Origin: Faucicola sp041855445
GTDB taxonomy: Bacteria; Pseudomonadota; Gammaproteobacteria; Pseudomonadales; Moraxellaceae
Length of the DNA stretch: 64,000 nt
Direction: 5' to 3'
NCBI GenBank assembly: GCA_041855445.1
Contig: JBHAEG010000048.1
Coordinates: 1-64,000 of the forward strand
The notes under the pieces are model-generated. The model was not told where the DNA came from and ran no database searches. It was given only the letters and a program-made list of their open reading frames with translations. Positions 52,466 to 62,300 of the stretch are shown piece after piece (positions within the stretch are counted from its first letter, which is position 1; each line of letters starts with the position of its first letter). The translations under genes and the position numbers were made by a program.

Positions 52466-55400
52466 TTAAGTTGCCGTTGTGTTACTATTTGCTAAATTTG
52501 GATAGCGATGTAAGATACGAGTAACTGCCACTAAACAAGCATGACGCTCCATTTTGCCTGAAGAGGCGATGAAATTTTGTAATGATGGTAATACATAATG
52601 AGCAAAACTTTCATCGTTTAAAGCCACATCTCGAAACGTTTCAATTAATGCAACTTTGGCATGACTGGCAGAAATGAATTTTAATTTTGACGTGTTTTGT
52701 GGCTCATTATTGCTTACAGTATATTGTGTAAGGCGACTTGGTGGTAACTCAAATAAGCCACGTTTTAATAACAATAATAATTGTTCAGGTTCAGCGGGTA
52801 AATCTTTTAGCTGGAGGTCTGCTTTAGGTTTTGCTGTTTGCTCGTTTGTCAGATGTTTGGCTTGCCAATGTTTGGGAATATGCGTTTCACGATAATATTT
52901 CCATAACATTTTTACGGAGGCGTAACGTACTTCTCTATCTGTACTTTCGGTCAAACAATATAATGTATTTGCATCATGAAATTGTGGATAACGTAATAAT
53001 AAAGTAATGCCCAATTGACGAGCAAAATATTGACGACTATCAATCAGTAAATATAGCATTGATGCTGATAATTTATCAATATCTTGATGATAATGATGAT
53101 TTTTAATAGAAACATCTGCTAAGAGTGCTTCAGTTAATAAGGTATGCACATCATGATATGGACTTTCTGCCATCATCAGCCACTGTTGTGGGCTAACTTG
53201 CCAATTCGTTAATTCATGCTTAACGATTTGTATCGCAAATTCACGCAATTTTTGATATCCATGTGATAATAATGGAATAATCCGTTCTGCACTAAAAAAT
53301 GTATTTGGAATGACTGCATCAGGGTCTACAGGACGGTCAGTTAATTCCATACATAATTTTTCATGATGATGACGTAAATAGTAAATTGCTAAATGGCTGG
53401 CTGGTGTATCTGGTTTACTAACAGCCATCTGCCAAATTATTTTAGCTCCTGCAAGAGTTTGATTCTCATCAGTTTGGCGGTTTTGACCTGATAACATTTG
53501 TAAAAATGCTGTTTCAGAAATGATTTTAATCGTTGCCCCATTTGTATTTAAACTTTCGGCTTTGACTTGTTTGCTACCTTTACGCCCGTTACCATAAAAT
53601 GGCGAACCTTCATCACCGATGACTAAATAGGTTAATTTAGCACTCACTGTACTACTAATTTTACCATTGGCATTTTTGACCAGATTTTCTGCTTCGGCTC
53701 GAGGCATGGTTGCCATTTTGCCAGTAAACAGAAAACTTTGTCCATGTAAATCTACAGCATCATGAGAGCTAGTTTGTTGATTATTTAACGTTGCATGATT
53801 AGCAGGCAAGAAGTCAGCAGGGATAAAACCTTTATTAATTCGTTCAATAGCAAATTGGCGAATATGACCATCATCACTTTCAATTAATTTCATCAGCCAA
53901 CTCAAGCTTAAACTTGCCGAAGTGAAACGGCGAACATCTGCCAGTAATGACAATGCCCAACTTGCCAGTGAATAATCAAAAGCTAATTTATGTTGCCAAG
54001 TCGTTACATCATCTTGACTTGGTGTAATCAATGTTTGTACCCAGTGATTAGATTGCCAGTCAGGTTCATAGGCTATCGCCTGCCAAAAATCTATTGATAA
54101 ACTATTCGTATGAATAACATCACTATCAATCCAGCGTTGTACTTTTTTTCGTGACAATGGGTGTAACAGTAGCATTTGCCAGATGGTGTGAGCTACTTTG
54201 CTAACGCCAAGCTGTTTGAATGCCTCTAATGCTAAATCCATACTGTCATGATACAAAAAGTTGTTTGGTAAATGCTGTACTAAACGGATAAAGTAATCCA
54301 CGCCTAGTTCATCTAAGTGATAAAAATGCGTTAAATGTTTACTGGCAAACTCAATACTAAATTTATTATTACTTAATAAACACTCAAAAAACCAAGCAGG
54401 CGAAAAATCACGGCGATTAAAATGTAAGATTAACTGTTTGGTTGCAAGTTGATGGTGATAATGTGAAACTAATAACTTTCTCCACCCTTCAATGCCAACA
54501 TCTTTACGAGGGTCAAGGGTTAAAATTTTCTCAATGGCAAATTGACGTATAAAAGCGTTTTTATGTTCTGATAAAAATAACAAGGTAGAAAATGGTAAAT
54601 TAGGGGCGTAACTTTTTGCATAATCGCACGCATATTGATGAGCCTGTTCAAAATTAGAAAACAACAACTTAATAACAACATCATGTAACCCTAACTTTTT
54701 AAAATTTACCTGTGCAAAATTGGGCGACTGTGTCAATAGCCAAACAATCAATTCATCACGAGCATTACTTACGCTATTAATCGCAGATAATTGTTGAATA
54801 ACATCAACAGTCACATCACGCAATGCAAGGTCAAAGTCATGTTTTAAACTATCAGTGGCAAACTGGCGTATCGCCTCATTGTTGGCAGTTAATAATAAAT
54901 CTAATAATGGCTTAGGGTCTAAACGCCATGCTTTCGTAAACGCTCGCTCTTTTGCATGAAATAATTGTTTAGTACGAGAAGAACCTAATGAAAAATTACG
55001 AGATGTATAAAGACGTGATTGATAATAACGGCCTTCATGAAAACAAATATGATTAAGTACCCAACTTAATTTATGATTAAAATCTTCAGGGTAGCAAGCA
55101 AGCACTTGTGAAGCAACATGCGGATATAACCAGCTAGAATTTCTACCAATATTGCGTAAAAATCGCCATGCCCGTAAACTAATATAAGTTTTTGTGGCAA
55201 GACTAACTGCTGAACGGGTGCGTTGATTATAACGTTCGCAATCTATTTTAGCCGTAATATGAGCAAATACCTCATAATCATGTTTTTGCTCAGCTTCTTT
55301 AAAAATGCGTTTTAGCCCTTTCCAAACACCATAACTCAAAGGTAACGCATCTATCGCCGATAACAGTATAGAACGAGCATAAGGGCTACCATCTTCCCAT

Positions 55401-55693
55401 AACATTATCAACAAAATATGAATTTTATAACGGTCAGGCAATGGATACACGCCTTCATCTGCTTCAAGTTTTGCAATCATTGCTACCCGTTCAGCAAACT
55501 GTACGTTAGGGTGTTTGGCTTTAAATGACCAATGAAAGATGGTTTGTAAAAATCTTTCAAATGTTAATTCATCATCAGAAATGGGTTTAGTTGGTTTAGG
55601 GTCTGGCTCTTTGGTTAAAGCGACCAACATATCAACCAATGCAGGGTCTTGTACATTCCATGCTTGTAAAACTTGTTGAAAACCATTACTCAT
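52466..55693 (-). CDS. HEAT-like repeat protein with internal BRCT domain (retron operon first gene)
   Basis: 1075 aa. The sequence is mostly helical repeats with recurring phrases such as NEAIRQFATDSLKHDF, NAFIRQFAIEKILTLD, DGHIRQFAIERINKGF and DREVRYASVKMLWKYY, typical of degenerate HEAT units. Residues about 648-733 are a BRCT domain: LHGQSFLFTGKMATMPRAEA, the glycine turn NANGKIS, AKLTYLVIGDEG, GSKQVKAESLNTNGATIKII and ISETAFLQML. BRCT domains bind phosphoproteins or DNA ends in repair proteins, for example LigA and RFC1. I see no catalytic site. It is the promoter-proximal gene, 66 bases upstream of the WD40/HEAT giant and divergent from the ncRNA. Confidence 0.88.
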   Translation of the reverse strand: MSNGFQQVLQAWNVQDPALVDMLVALTKEPDPKPTKPISDDELTFERFLQTIFHWSFKAKHPNVQFAERVAMIAKLEADEGVYPLPDRYKIHILLIMLWEDGSPYARSILLSAIDALPLSYGVWKGLKRIFKEAEQKHDYEVFAHITAKIDCERYNQRTRSAVSLATKTYISLRAWRFLRNIGRNSSWLYPHVASQVLACYPEDFNHKLSWVLNHICFHEGRYYQSRLYTSRNFSLGSSRTKQLFHAKERAFTKAWRLDPKPLLDLLLTANNEAIRQFATDSLKHDFDLALRDVTVDVIQQLSAINSVSNARDELIVWLLTQSPNFAQVNFKKLGLHDVVIKLLFSNFEQAHQYACDYAKSYAPNLPFSTLLFLSEHKNAFIRQFAIEKILTLDPRKDVGIEGWRKLLVSHYHHQLATKQLILHFNRRDFSPAWFFECLLSNNKFSIEFASKHLTHFYHLDELGVDYFIRLVQHLPNNFLYHDSMDLALEAFKQLGVSKVAHTIWQMLLLHPLSRKKVQRWIDSDVIHTNSLSIDFWQAIAYEPDWQSNHWVQTLITPSQDDVTTWQHKLAFDYSLASWALSLLADVRRFTSASLSLSWLMKLIESDDGHIRQFAIERINKGFIPADFLPANHATLNNQQTSSHDAVDLHGQSFLFTGKMATMPRAEAENLVKNANGKISSTVSAKLTYLVIGDEGSPFYGNGRKGSKQVKAESLNTNGATIKIISETAFLQMLSGQNRQTDENQTLAGAKIIWQMAVSKPDTPASHLAIYYLRHHHEKLCMELTDRPVDPDAVIPNTFFSAERIIPLLSHGYQKLREFAIQIVKHELTNWQVSPQQWLMMAESPYHDVHTLLTEALLADVSIKNHHYHQDIDKLSASMLYLLIDSRQYFARQLGITLLLRYPQFHDANTLYCLTESTDREVRYASVKMLWKYYRETHIPKHWQAKHLTNEQTAKPKADLQLKDLPAEPEQLLLLLKRGLFELPPSRLTQYTVSNNEPQNTSKLKFISASHAKVALIETFRDVALNDESFAHYVLPSLQNFIASSGKMERHACLVAVTRILHRYPNLANSNTTAT

Positions 55694-55799
55694 GGTAAGT
55701 TGCCTTATCTATTCATTTGTTATTGTGGAAAATATAAACTAGTATAAAATAAACGTTTTTCGACAATAAAATCAAGTCAGAATAGGGGCTTTGGTAAAA

Positions 55800-55870
55800 A
55801 TACACGACAAATAGAGTCGTAACAGGATTATCAAAAGATATATCAATACAAGACGCTATCTGTCGTGTAT
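55800..55870. promoter_or_regulatory. 10-bp inverted repeat between operon promoter and ncRNA promoter
   Basis: ATACACGACA (55800-55809) and TGTCGTGTAT (55861-55870) are perfect inverted copies 51 bases apart. They sit in the divergent control region of the retron. They could be paired operator half-sites for looping, or arms of a leader RNA. Confidence 0.5.
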
Positions 55871-55894
55871 ATTTGCCTTTTATCGTTAAAGGTA

Positions 55895-55923
55895 TTGACG
55901 ATTAACCATAAATTTTGCACAAT
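55895..55923 (+). promoter_or_regulatory. Candidate promoter of the retron ncRNA
   Basis: TTGACG, a 17-base spacer and CACAAT (4 of 6 matches to TATAAT). The predicted start is near 55930, right at the a1 arm of the msr-msd (55932). Confidence 0.55.
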
Positions 55924-55931
55924 ATGCACAA

Positions 55932-56171
55932 GTTGTGAGATTTAGCGTTTCACCATCTGGTGATGAATGATGTTGCGTCATTTACGAGATAAGCCAAGAC
56001 AATTTATCACAAGGAAAACTGTTTCAGCCCTGCATTTGCGTAGTATGGCCACTCAGCCTACGCATTTGCTGGTGCAATCACGCAGACGTGATTAAATGCG
56101 TGGGCTGAGTGGCCATACTACGAGCAGTTCAGTGAGTTTTCCATGTACCCAGTCATGAGGTAAATCACAAC
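55932..56171 (+). ncRNA. Retron msr-msd non-coding RNA (predicted)
   Basis: The whole architecture of a retron ncRNA reads in order on the plus strand. The a1 arm GTTGTGAGATTTA (55932-55944) pairs with a2 TAAATCACAAC (56161-56171), with an AG bulge. ATTTAGC places the presumed branching G at 55945, as in the TTAGC context of Ec86. Two short msr hairpins follow: TCACCA/TGGTGA (55950-55963) and AATGATG/CGTCATT with a 3-base loop (55966-55982). The msd is enclosed by GGAAAAC/GTTTTCC (56013-56019, 56136-56142). Inside is a 29-bp stem: 20 perfect pairs (56039-56058 with 56103-56122), one T-G pair, then ACGCATTT/AAATGCGT. A nested AATCACG/CGTGATT hairpin with loop CAGA (56076-56093) caps it. A promoter and terminator flank it. 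It is divergent from the RT operon. Confidence 0.8.
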
Positions 56172-56180
56172 ATAATCACA

Positions 56181-56210
56181 AACCCCAATCAAATTGATTG
56201 GGGTTTTTTT
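56181..56210 (+). terminator. Intrinsic terminator of the retron ncRNA
   Basis: AACCCCAATC and GATTGGGGTT form a 10-bp stem with loop AAATT, followed by T residues. The T tract is on the plus strand only, which supports plus-strand transcription of the ncRNA. Confidence 0.93.
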
Positions 56211-56337
56211 ATGATATTTTACTACTGGCAAAAATTGAATATCCTTATCACAGAAATCCATAACATTCTATGCTAGGCATTTCATGGCTTTAATGTCATA
56301 ATGACCAAAAATTTTGACCGTTATTTTTGGATTTTTT

Positions 56338-57891
56338 ATGACAATTAACAATCATGAAATTGATACTTGGCTTACAGCAGATATGTTAGCAGGTATGCAG
56401 CGAGGCATTGAAAAAGAAGGACTTCGCATGAGTCCAACAGGCTACATTGCCAAAACACCTCACCCAAGTAAACTTGGTTCAAAACTAACTCACCCGTTTA
56501 TTACGACTGATTACGCTGAAAGTTTATTAGAATTAATTACCAAACCACAGTCTACGCCACAGCAAGCGTTAAATATGCTCAAAGAATTACATATTCTTGT
56601 ACAAAATTCTTTAGAAAATAATGAGTTATTTTGGTCATTGTCCATGCCATGTATGTTATCAGATGACGATGAAGATATTATTTTGGCAGACTATGGCTCA
56701 TCAAATATTGGACGGTTAAAAACTTTATATCGACATGGGTTGGGTATTCGTTATGGTAGACGTATGCAAACCATCGCAGGATTACACTATAACCTATCCT
56801 TTGGTGACACATTATTTCGTCAGTGGCAACAACATTTACACGATAAACAGCCATTAGCTGAATTTAAAAATGAAAAATATTTAGCATTAATTCGTAACTT
56901 TAAACGTTTAAATGCGTTGGTATTATATTTAGTTGGTGCTAGTCCCTGTGTGTGTCGCTGTTTTTTAAAAGGGCGAAATCATCATTTAGAAAAATTAAAT
57001 GATACCACTTATTATTTACCCAAAGCAACATCATTACGCATGGGTAAACTTGGTTATCAAAATAGTGTACAAGATGACCTTGATATTCGTTACAATGATT
57101 TAGCAGAATATACTAAAGGATTACGTCAAGCCATTCACACACCACATTCGGCATTTACTGCCTTAGGGGTCGATGATGCACAAGGCAACCCAATTCAAAT
57201 CAATGACCATATTTTACAAATTGAAAATGAATATTACAGCCCAATTCGTCCAAAACAAATTGCTAAATCAGGCGAAGCTCCTAGTACTGCATTAGCAGAA
57301 AGAGGCATTGCCTATATTGAGTTTCGAGCAATAGACCTTGACCCATATACAGATATTGGTATTTCCTTATCAACAGCCTGTTTTATAGAAATATTGGCAT
57401 TATATTGTTTAATGAGTGATAGCCCAGAGTTATTGCCTGATGAAGAAGCAATCTTGGCAAATATGCAAGAAAAAGTTGTAAACCAAGGACGACAAATAGA
57501 TTTAATATTAGACACGCCACAAGGTAAACAATCATTTCATACTTGGGCAAGTAATCATCTAAACAATATGCAACCTTTAGCAAACTTGTTAGACAGTCAT
57601 TATGGTAGTAATGATTATCGCTTGGCATTATCATTAATGACAAGTCGGGTGAATAATCCTGATTTTACGTTATCCGCTCAGGTATTGGCGGATAGTGAAC
57701 GTTATGGCAGTGCATGGCAATTGGGGAAATCTCTAGCAGAACAACACGCAAACACCCTACGCCAGCAAACATTAAACCCAGAACGACAAACTTATTATGA
57801 ACAATTAGCCAAACAATCAATAGCTGAACAAGCCCAACTTGAGCAACAAGACAATATGACATTTAAACAATTTGTTGCCCAATATCGCTAA
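56338..57891 (+). CDS. gshA: Glutamate-cysteine ligase (proteobacterial type)
   Basis: 517 aa from ATG 56338. The frame opens further upstream at a TTG (56314), but that lacks a ribosome site and family match. Motifs: GIEKEGLRMSPTGYIA with the ATP/Mg Glu residues, TTDYAESLLELIT, GLGIRYGRRMQTIAGLHYNLS, and AERGIAYIEFRAIDLDPY. It makes gamma-glutamylcysteine, the first step of glutathione synthesis. It is transcribed from the gap behind the retron ncRNA terminator. Confidence 0.97.
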   Translation: MTINNHEIDTWLTADMLAGMQRGIEKEGLRMSPTGYIAKTPHPSKLGSKLTHPFITTDYAESLLELITKPQSTPQQALNMLKELHILVQNSLENNELFWSLSMPCMLSDDDEDIILADYGSSNIGRLKTLYRHGLGIRYGRRMQTIAGLHYNLSFGDTLFRQWQQHLHDKQPLAEFKNEKYLALIRNFKRLNALVLYLVGASPCVCRCFLKGRNHHLEKLNDTTYYLPKATSLRMGKLGYQNSVQDDLDIRYNDLAEYTKGLRQAIHTPHSAFTALGVDDAQGNPIQINDHILQIENEYYSPIRPKQIAKSGEAPSTALAERGIAYIEFRAIDLDPYTDIGISLSTACFIEILALYCLMSDSPELLPDEEAILANMQEKVVNQGRQIDLILDTPQGKQSFHTWASNHLNNMQPLANLLDSHYGSNDYRLALSLMTSRVNNPDFTLSAQVLADSERYGSAWQLGKSLAEQHANTLRQQTLNPERQTYYEQLAKQSIAEQAQLEQQDNMTFKQFVAQYR

Positions 57892-57951
57892 CGTTTATTT
57901 AGTAAAACTGTTAAAATGTAATAGTATACTTAAAAAAAACTTGGTGATAGT

Positions 57952-58479
57952 ATGAATATGAATAACATAAAACAAATATTGTTTACTTATAGAGGTTTAT
58001 CAGGGCTATTATTTTTTTTCAGTGTGACAGGAATGGGATTTGCCTATTTCTTTTACCAAAAATTTTTACAATTAGAGCCATGCCCATTGTGTATTTTTCA
58101 ACGGGTTGGGCTAATTGTGATGGGGATTTTTGCTTTACTTGCATTTCTCATCAATCCTAAAAAAGTTTGGTCACGTTTATTGTTTGCTTTTGGGGCATTG
58201 CTTGGTATTGGCTGGTCTGTAGCAGTAGCAATTCGGCATGTTTGGTTGCAAAGCTTGCCACCAGATGAAGTGCCATCTTGTGGACCTGGTTTAAATTATT
58301 GGTTAGATACTTTACCGATTGCCCAAGTGGTTACTGAGGTATTTAAAGGTTCTGGTGAATGTGCAGAAATTGATTGGACTTTTTTAGGTACCACTTTACC
58401 ACAGCAATCATTAACTTTTTTCCTTTTTTTAATTGTATTAGTTTTATTGATGCTGGTTAAATCTTTTAATAAAGATTAA
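57952..58479 (+). CDS. dsbB: Disulfide bond formation protein DsbB
   Basis: 175 aa, four membrane helices. The first periplasmic loop has the redox pair CPLC (in LEPCPLCIFQR). The second has the Cys pair in SCGPG and GECAEI. FQRVGLIVMG provides the conserved Arg for quinone interaction. It re-oxidises DsbA using ubiquinone. It begins 60 bases after gshA. Confidence 0.96.
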   Translation: MNMNNIKQILFTYRGLSGLLFFFSVTGMGFAYFFYQKFLQLEPCPLCIFQRVGLIVMGIFALLAFLINPKKVWSRLLFAFGALLGIGWSVAVAIRHVWLQSLPPDEVPSCGPGLNYWLDTLPIAQVVTEVFKGSGECAEIDWTFLGTTLPQQSLTFFLFLIVLVLLMLVKSFNKD

Positions 58480-58523
58480 CTATATAATAATTTTTATTTT
58501 AAAAGCTAATAAAAATTTGGGTT

Positions 58524-58692
58524 TTCATCGGTAATAGTCAAGTGGTTGTTAGTGCATATAGAGGTGTAGCAAGCATATCTGTTAAACTGTCATGAAACGC
58601 TTGAGCTTCTTGGACAATATTGCTTTTTCAAAATATAAAGCCCCTGCCTCAGTTAGCTCAATTTTGCAAGTAGTACGATTTAATAAAATAAA
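58524..58692 (-). pseudogene. Remnant of a LysR-type regulator gene
   Basis: Minus-strand translation gives LLNRTTCKIELTEAGALYFE, the conserved end of the LysR helix-turn-helix domain. A frameshift follows, then NIVQEAQAFHDSLTDMLATP in another frame, typical of the linker helix. The rest of the gene is missing on both sides. This occupies most of the 349-base gap between dsbB and the ArsR gene; the remainder shows nothing I can name apart from the ArsR promoter region. Confidence 0.65.
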
Positions 58693-58828
58693 AAGAAAGA
58701 GATATTTTTTTAGATTTTATTGTTAAATATTAAATAATAGCGAAAACTAAAAAATATCTTGACCGACTTAAATTTTTAGCTTATTTTATGTTTAAATTTT
58801 TAAACGTATAGACTAAGAAAGGTTGATT

Positions 58829-59149
58829 ATGCCTAAACAGACCATGCAATTAATGAAAGAGTGTATTCCCATTTTTACTGTACTTTCCGATGAAAATCGC
58901 CATAAAATCTTACAATTGCTTTTGGAAAATGGCAAAATGAACGTTAATGAGATTACCGAGCGATTGCATTTATCACGTCCTGCGGTGTCACACCATTTAA
59001 AAATTATGTTACAAGCAAATACGGTAAGTGTTCAGCAGGTGGGTAAAGAACGTTTTTATAGCATTGCCATGCACGATGCCACTGAAAAATTAGGACAATT
59101 GGCACAGCTGATGGCATATCATTGTCCAAGTTCAAATATGGGGTATTAA
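58829..59149 (+). CDS. ArsR-family transcriptional regulator
   Basis: 106 aa from ATG 58829, which has AAAGG 6 bases upstream; the in-frame TTG at 58823 overlaps that site. A winged helix covers most of the protein: IFTVLSDENRHKILQLLLEN, VNEITERLHLSRPAVSHHLK (recognition helix) and VQQVGKERFYSI (wing). The alpha-3 metal motif of SmtB/ArsR (ELCVCDL) is absent, so it may sense something other than metals. No obvious target gene is adjacent. Confidence 0.88.
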   Translation: MPKQTMQLMKECIPIFTVLSDENRHKILQLLLENGKMNVNEITERLHLSRPAVSHHLKIMLQANTVSVQQVGKERFYSIAMHDATEKLGQLAQLMAYHCPSSNMGY

Positions 59150-59336
59150 ATTTAATAAAAATATTAAATATAGGGAAAATTTTAGTAATGATAATGAGAT
59201 ATCTAACCTATTATTAGCTATATAGTACATGATAGGTTTGGGAGTTGATGGATATTTTCAAATATAGTGGACTAATATAGAGTAATGTTATAATTTTATC
59301 CATATTCATATAGCCTATTAAGTAAGTCTTATATCT

Positions 59337-62300
59337 ATGTATAATGAAAACAGCCGTGTCAAAATCCCAGCCCTTTTGCATCTCATGCGTTTGGGCTATC
59401 AATATCTCTCTTTAAAACAGCAAACATGGGACACCCAAACCAATATTTTTCCAGAGATTTTTATTGACAGCCTATGTCGTATCAATACTGACTTATCAGT
59501 AGATGATGCTCGCCGTGTTTTAACAGACATTACGCTTGAGCTTGATAATGAAGATTTGGGTAAAGCATTTTACCAACGTTTGACGCAACAATCAGGCATT
59601 AAACTGATTGATTTTCAAAATTTTAATAACAACAGCTTTTATGTAGTCACTGAATTACCCTGTATTAATGGCGATGAAGAATTTCGTCCTGATATTACAC
59701 TGCTTATTAATGGAATGCCACTTATCTTTGTGGAAGTCAAAAAGCCTAATAATAAAGGCGGAATTGGCATTGAGCGTGAGCGTATGGCGAAACGTTCCCT
59801 GAATCCTAAATTTCGCCGTTTTATCAACATCACACAATTGATGGTATTTTCCAATAATATGGAATATGACCAAGGCGAAATCCAGCCAGTACAAGGGGCT
59901 TTTTATGCGTCATCAGCAAATGGTAAACCTGTATTTAATTATTTTCGTGAAGAGCATAAACTCAATCTTGCTAAGATTTTAGGCAATATTAGTCAAGAAC
60001 AAGAAAATTTTATCCTGCAAGATAATAATTTAGCAGTGATTAAACATAATCCAGAATTTATCACCAATAAATCGCCCGATACGCCAACTAATCGTATTTG
60101 TACTTCCATTGTTAATCGTGAACGCTTAGCGTTTTTCTTGCAATATGGTTTAACTTATGTCAAAACCAGCAAAGGCATTCAAAAACATATCATGCGTTAT
60201 CCACAATTATTTGCCACGATGGCAATACGCAAAACTTTAGAAAAAGGCGAGAAAAAAGGCATTATTTGGCACACACAAGGTAGTGGAAAAACCGCTCTTG
60301 CTTATTACAATGTCCGTTATCTGACGCATTATTATGCACAGCTTGGCATCGTGCCAAAATTTTATTTTATTGTGGATAGACTGGATTTATTAGAACAAGC
60401 CAAACGGGAATTTACCGCTCGTGATTTAACCGTACACACCATCAACTCCAAAGCAGAGTTTAGCAAAGACATCAAATCTGCCCAAAGTTTGCACAACCAT
60501 TCAGGTAAAGCTGAAATTACGGTGGTTAATATTCATAAATTTGATGATGACCCCAGTATTATCGCTCAGAATGATTATAATTTGAGCATTCAACGAGTGT
60601 ATTTTCTTGATGAAGTCCATCGTAGCTACAATCCAAAAGGTTCATTTTTAGCCAATTTAAATCAATCTGATACTGGGGCGGTGAAAATCGGTTTAACAGG
60701 CACGCCGTTAATTGGTGCAACCGAAAGCAAAATCAATTCACGAGAATTATTTGGTGATTATATTCATAAATATTATTACAATTCATCGATTGCTGATGGT
60801 TATACCTTGCGTTTAATCCGTGAAGAAATCAGCACTGAATATAAAGAAACATTGCGTGAAATTTTGGCTCAAATGGAAATACAAAAAGGTAGTATTGACA
60901 AAAAAGCCGTTTATGCTCACAAAAATTTTGTTTGTCCAATGACTGACTATATCATCAGTGATTTTGAAAAATTTAGAAAAGTATGTGATGATAATAGCCT
61001 TGGGGCAATGGTCATTTGCGACAGTAGCGAGCAAGCAAAAGCCATGAATGAGTATTTTTTGGCGAGTAGTAGCAAAAATCAAACTGTGCAAAAATCGGCT
61101 CTAATTTTGCACGATGTCGGCACAAAAGAAGAACGTAAACAATGGGTTGAAGAATTTAAAGACGGCAAAATTGATATTTTATTTGTCTATAATATGCTTT
61201 TGACAGGTTTTGATGCCCCACGTCTGAAAAAATTATATTTGGGAAGACTTATCAAAGCTCATAACCTGTTACAAGCACTCACCCGTGTAAATCGCACTTA
61301 TAAACATTATCGCTACGGCTATGTGGTGGATTTTGCCAATATTGAAAGTGAATTTGACAAAACCAACCGTGCCTATTGGGACGAGTTACAAAATGAATTG
61401 GGTGATGAAATCGCTACTTACGCCCAAATGTTTAAAAATGAAGACGAAATCAAACAAGATATTCATGACATTAAACATGCGTTATTTGATTTTGACATAA
61501 ACAATGCCGAAATTTTTTGTCAGCAAATTAGCCAAATTGATGACAAAAAACAGGTATTAGCCATCAAAAAAGCCCTGCAAACCGCCAAAGATTTGTATAA
61601 TATCTTGCGTTTGCAAGGCGATTATGAGTTTTTGGAGCAGTTGGATTTTGAGAAACTGGGCATTTTGTACCGTGAAACGCAGGCTCATTTGGATACATTG
61701 AACCTTGCCGAAAGCCTATCACAGGGCGACACCAGCCAACTACTCAACGAAAGCCTAGAAGAGGTATATTTCCAATTTACCAAAATTGGCGAACATGAAC
61801 TTAAACTGGCTGATGATCTAAAAGACATCATGAAAAAAGTCCGTGAAGGCTTGGCAAGCAATTTTGACCAAAGTGACCCTGAATTTATTTCTTTACGTGA
61901 AGAGCTGGAGCGGATTTTCAAAAAACGCCATTTATCCGAAGTGTCGCAGTCCCAAATGCAGGAAAATATCGGCGTATTAGAACAAGTTTATGCCAAAATC
62001 AAAGAATTAAACCGCCGAAATGATTCATTGCGTCATAAATACGCAGGCGATGCCAAATTTGCCCGTTTGCATAAACGCTTGATGGCAGATGATGTATTGG
62101 GTGGCGATCGGCTCAAAATCTTTGACGCCTTGATGGGGGTAAAAGCCGATGCTGATGAAAAAGTGCTGAATCTAAGCCAAATTTTGGACAATGAAACGCT
62201 GTTTGAAAAACAAATGCAAAGCAGTGTTTTGCAACGCTTTAAGCGTGAACAAGCGTTTGATGTTACGCCACAGATGGTGAAACATATCAATCAGCTATTG

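Noticed and set aside
55932..56171. Minus-strand reading of the msr-msd
   Set aside because: On that strand the first arm is followed by TTTACCTC with no AGC branch context, the small hairpins come last, and the flanking terminator lacks a good T tract.
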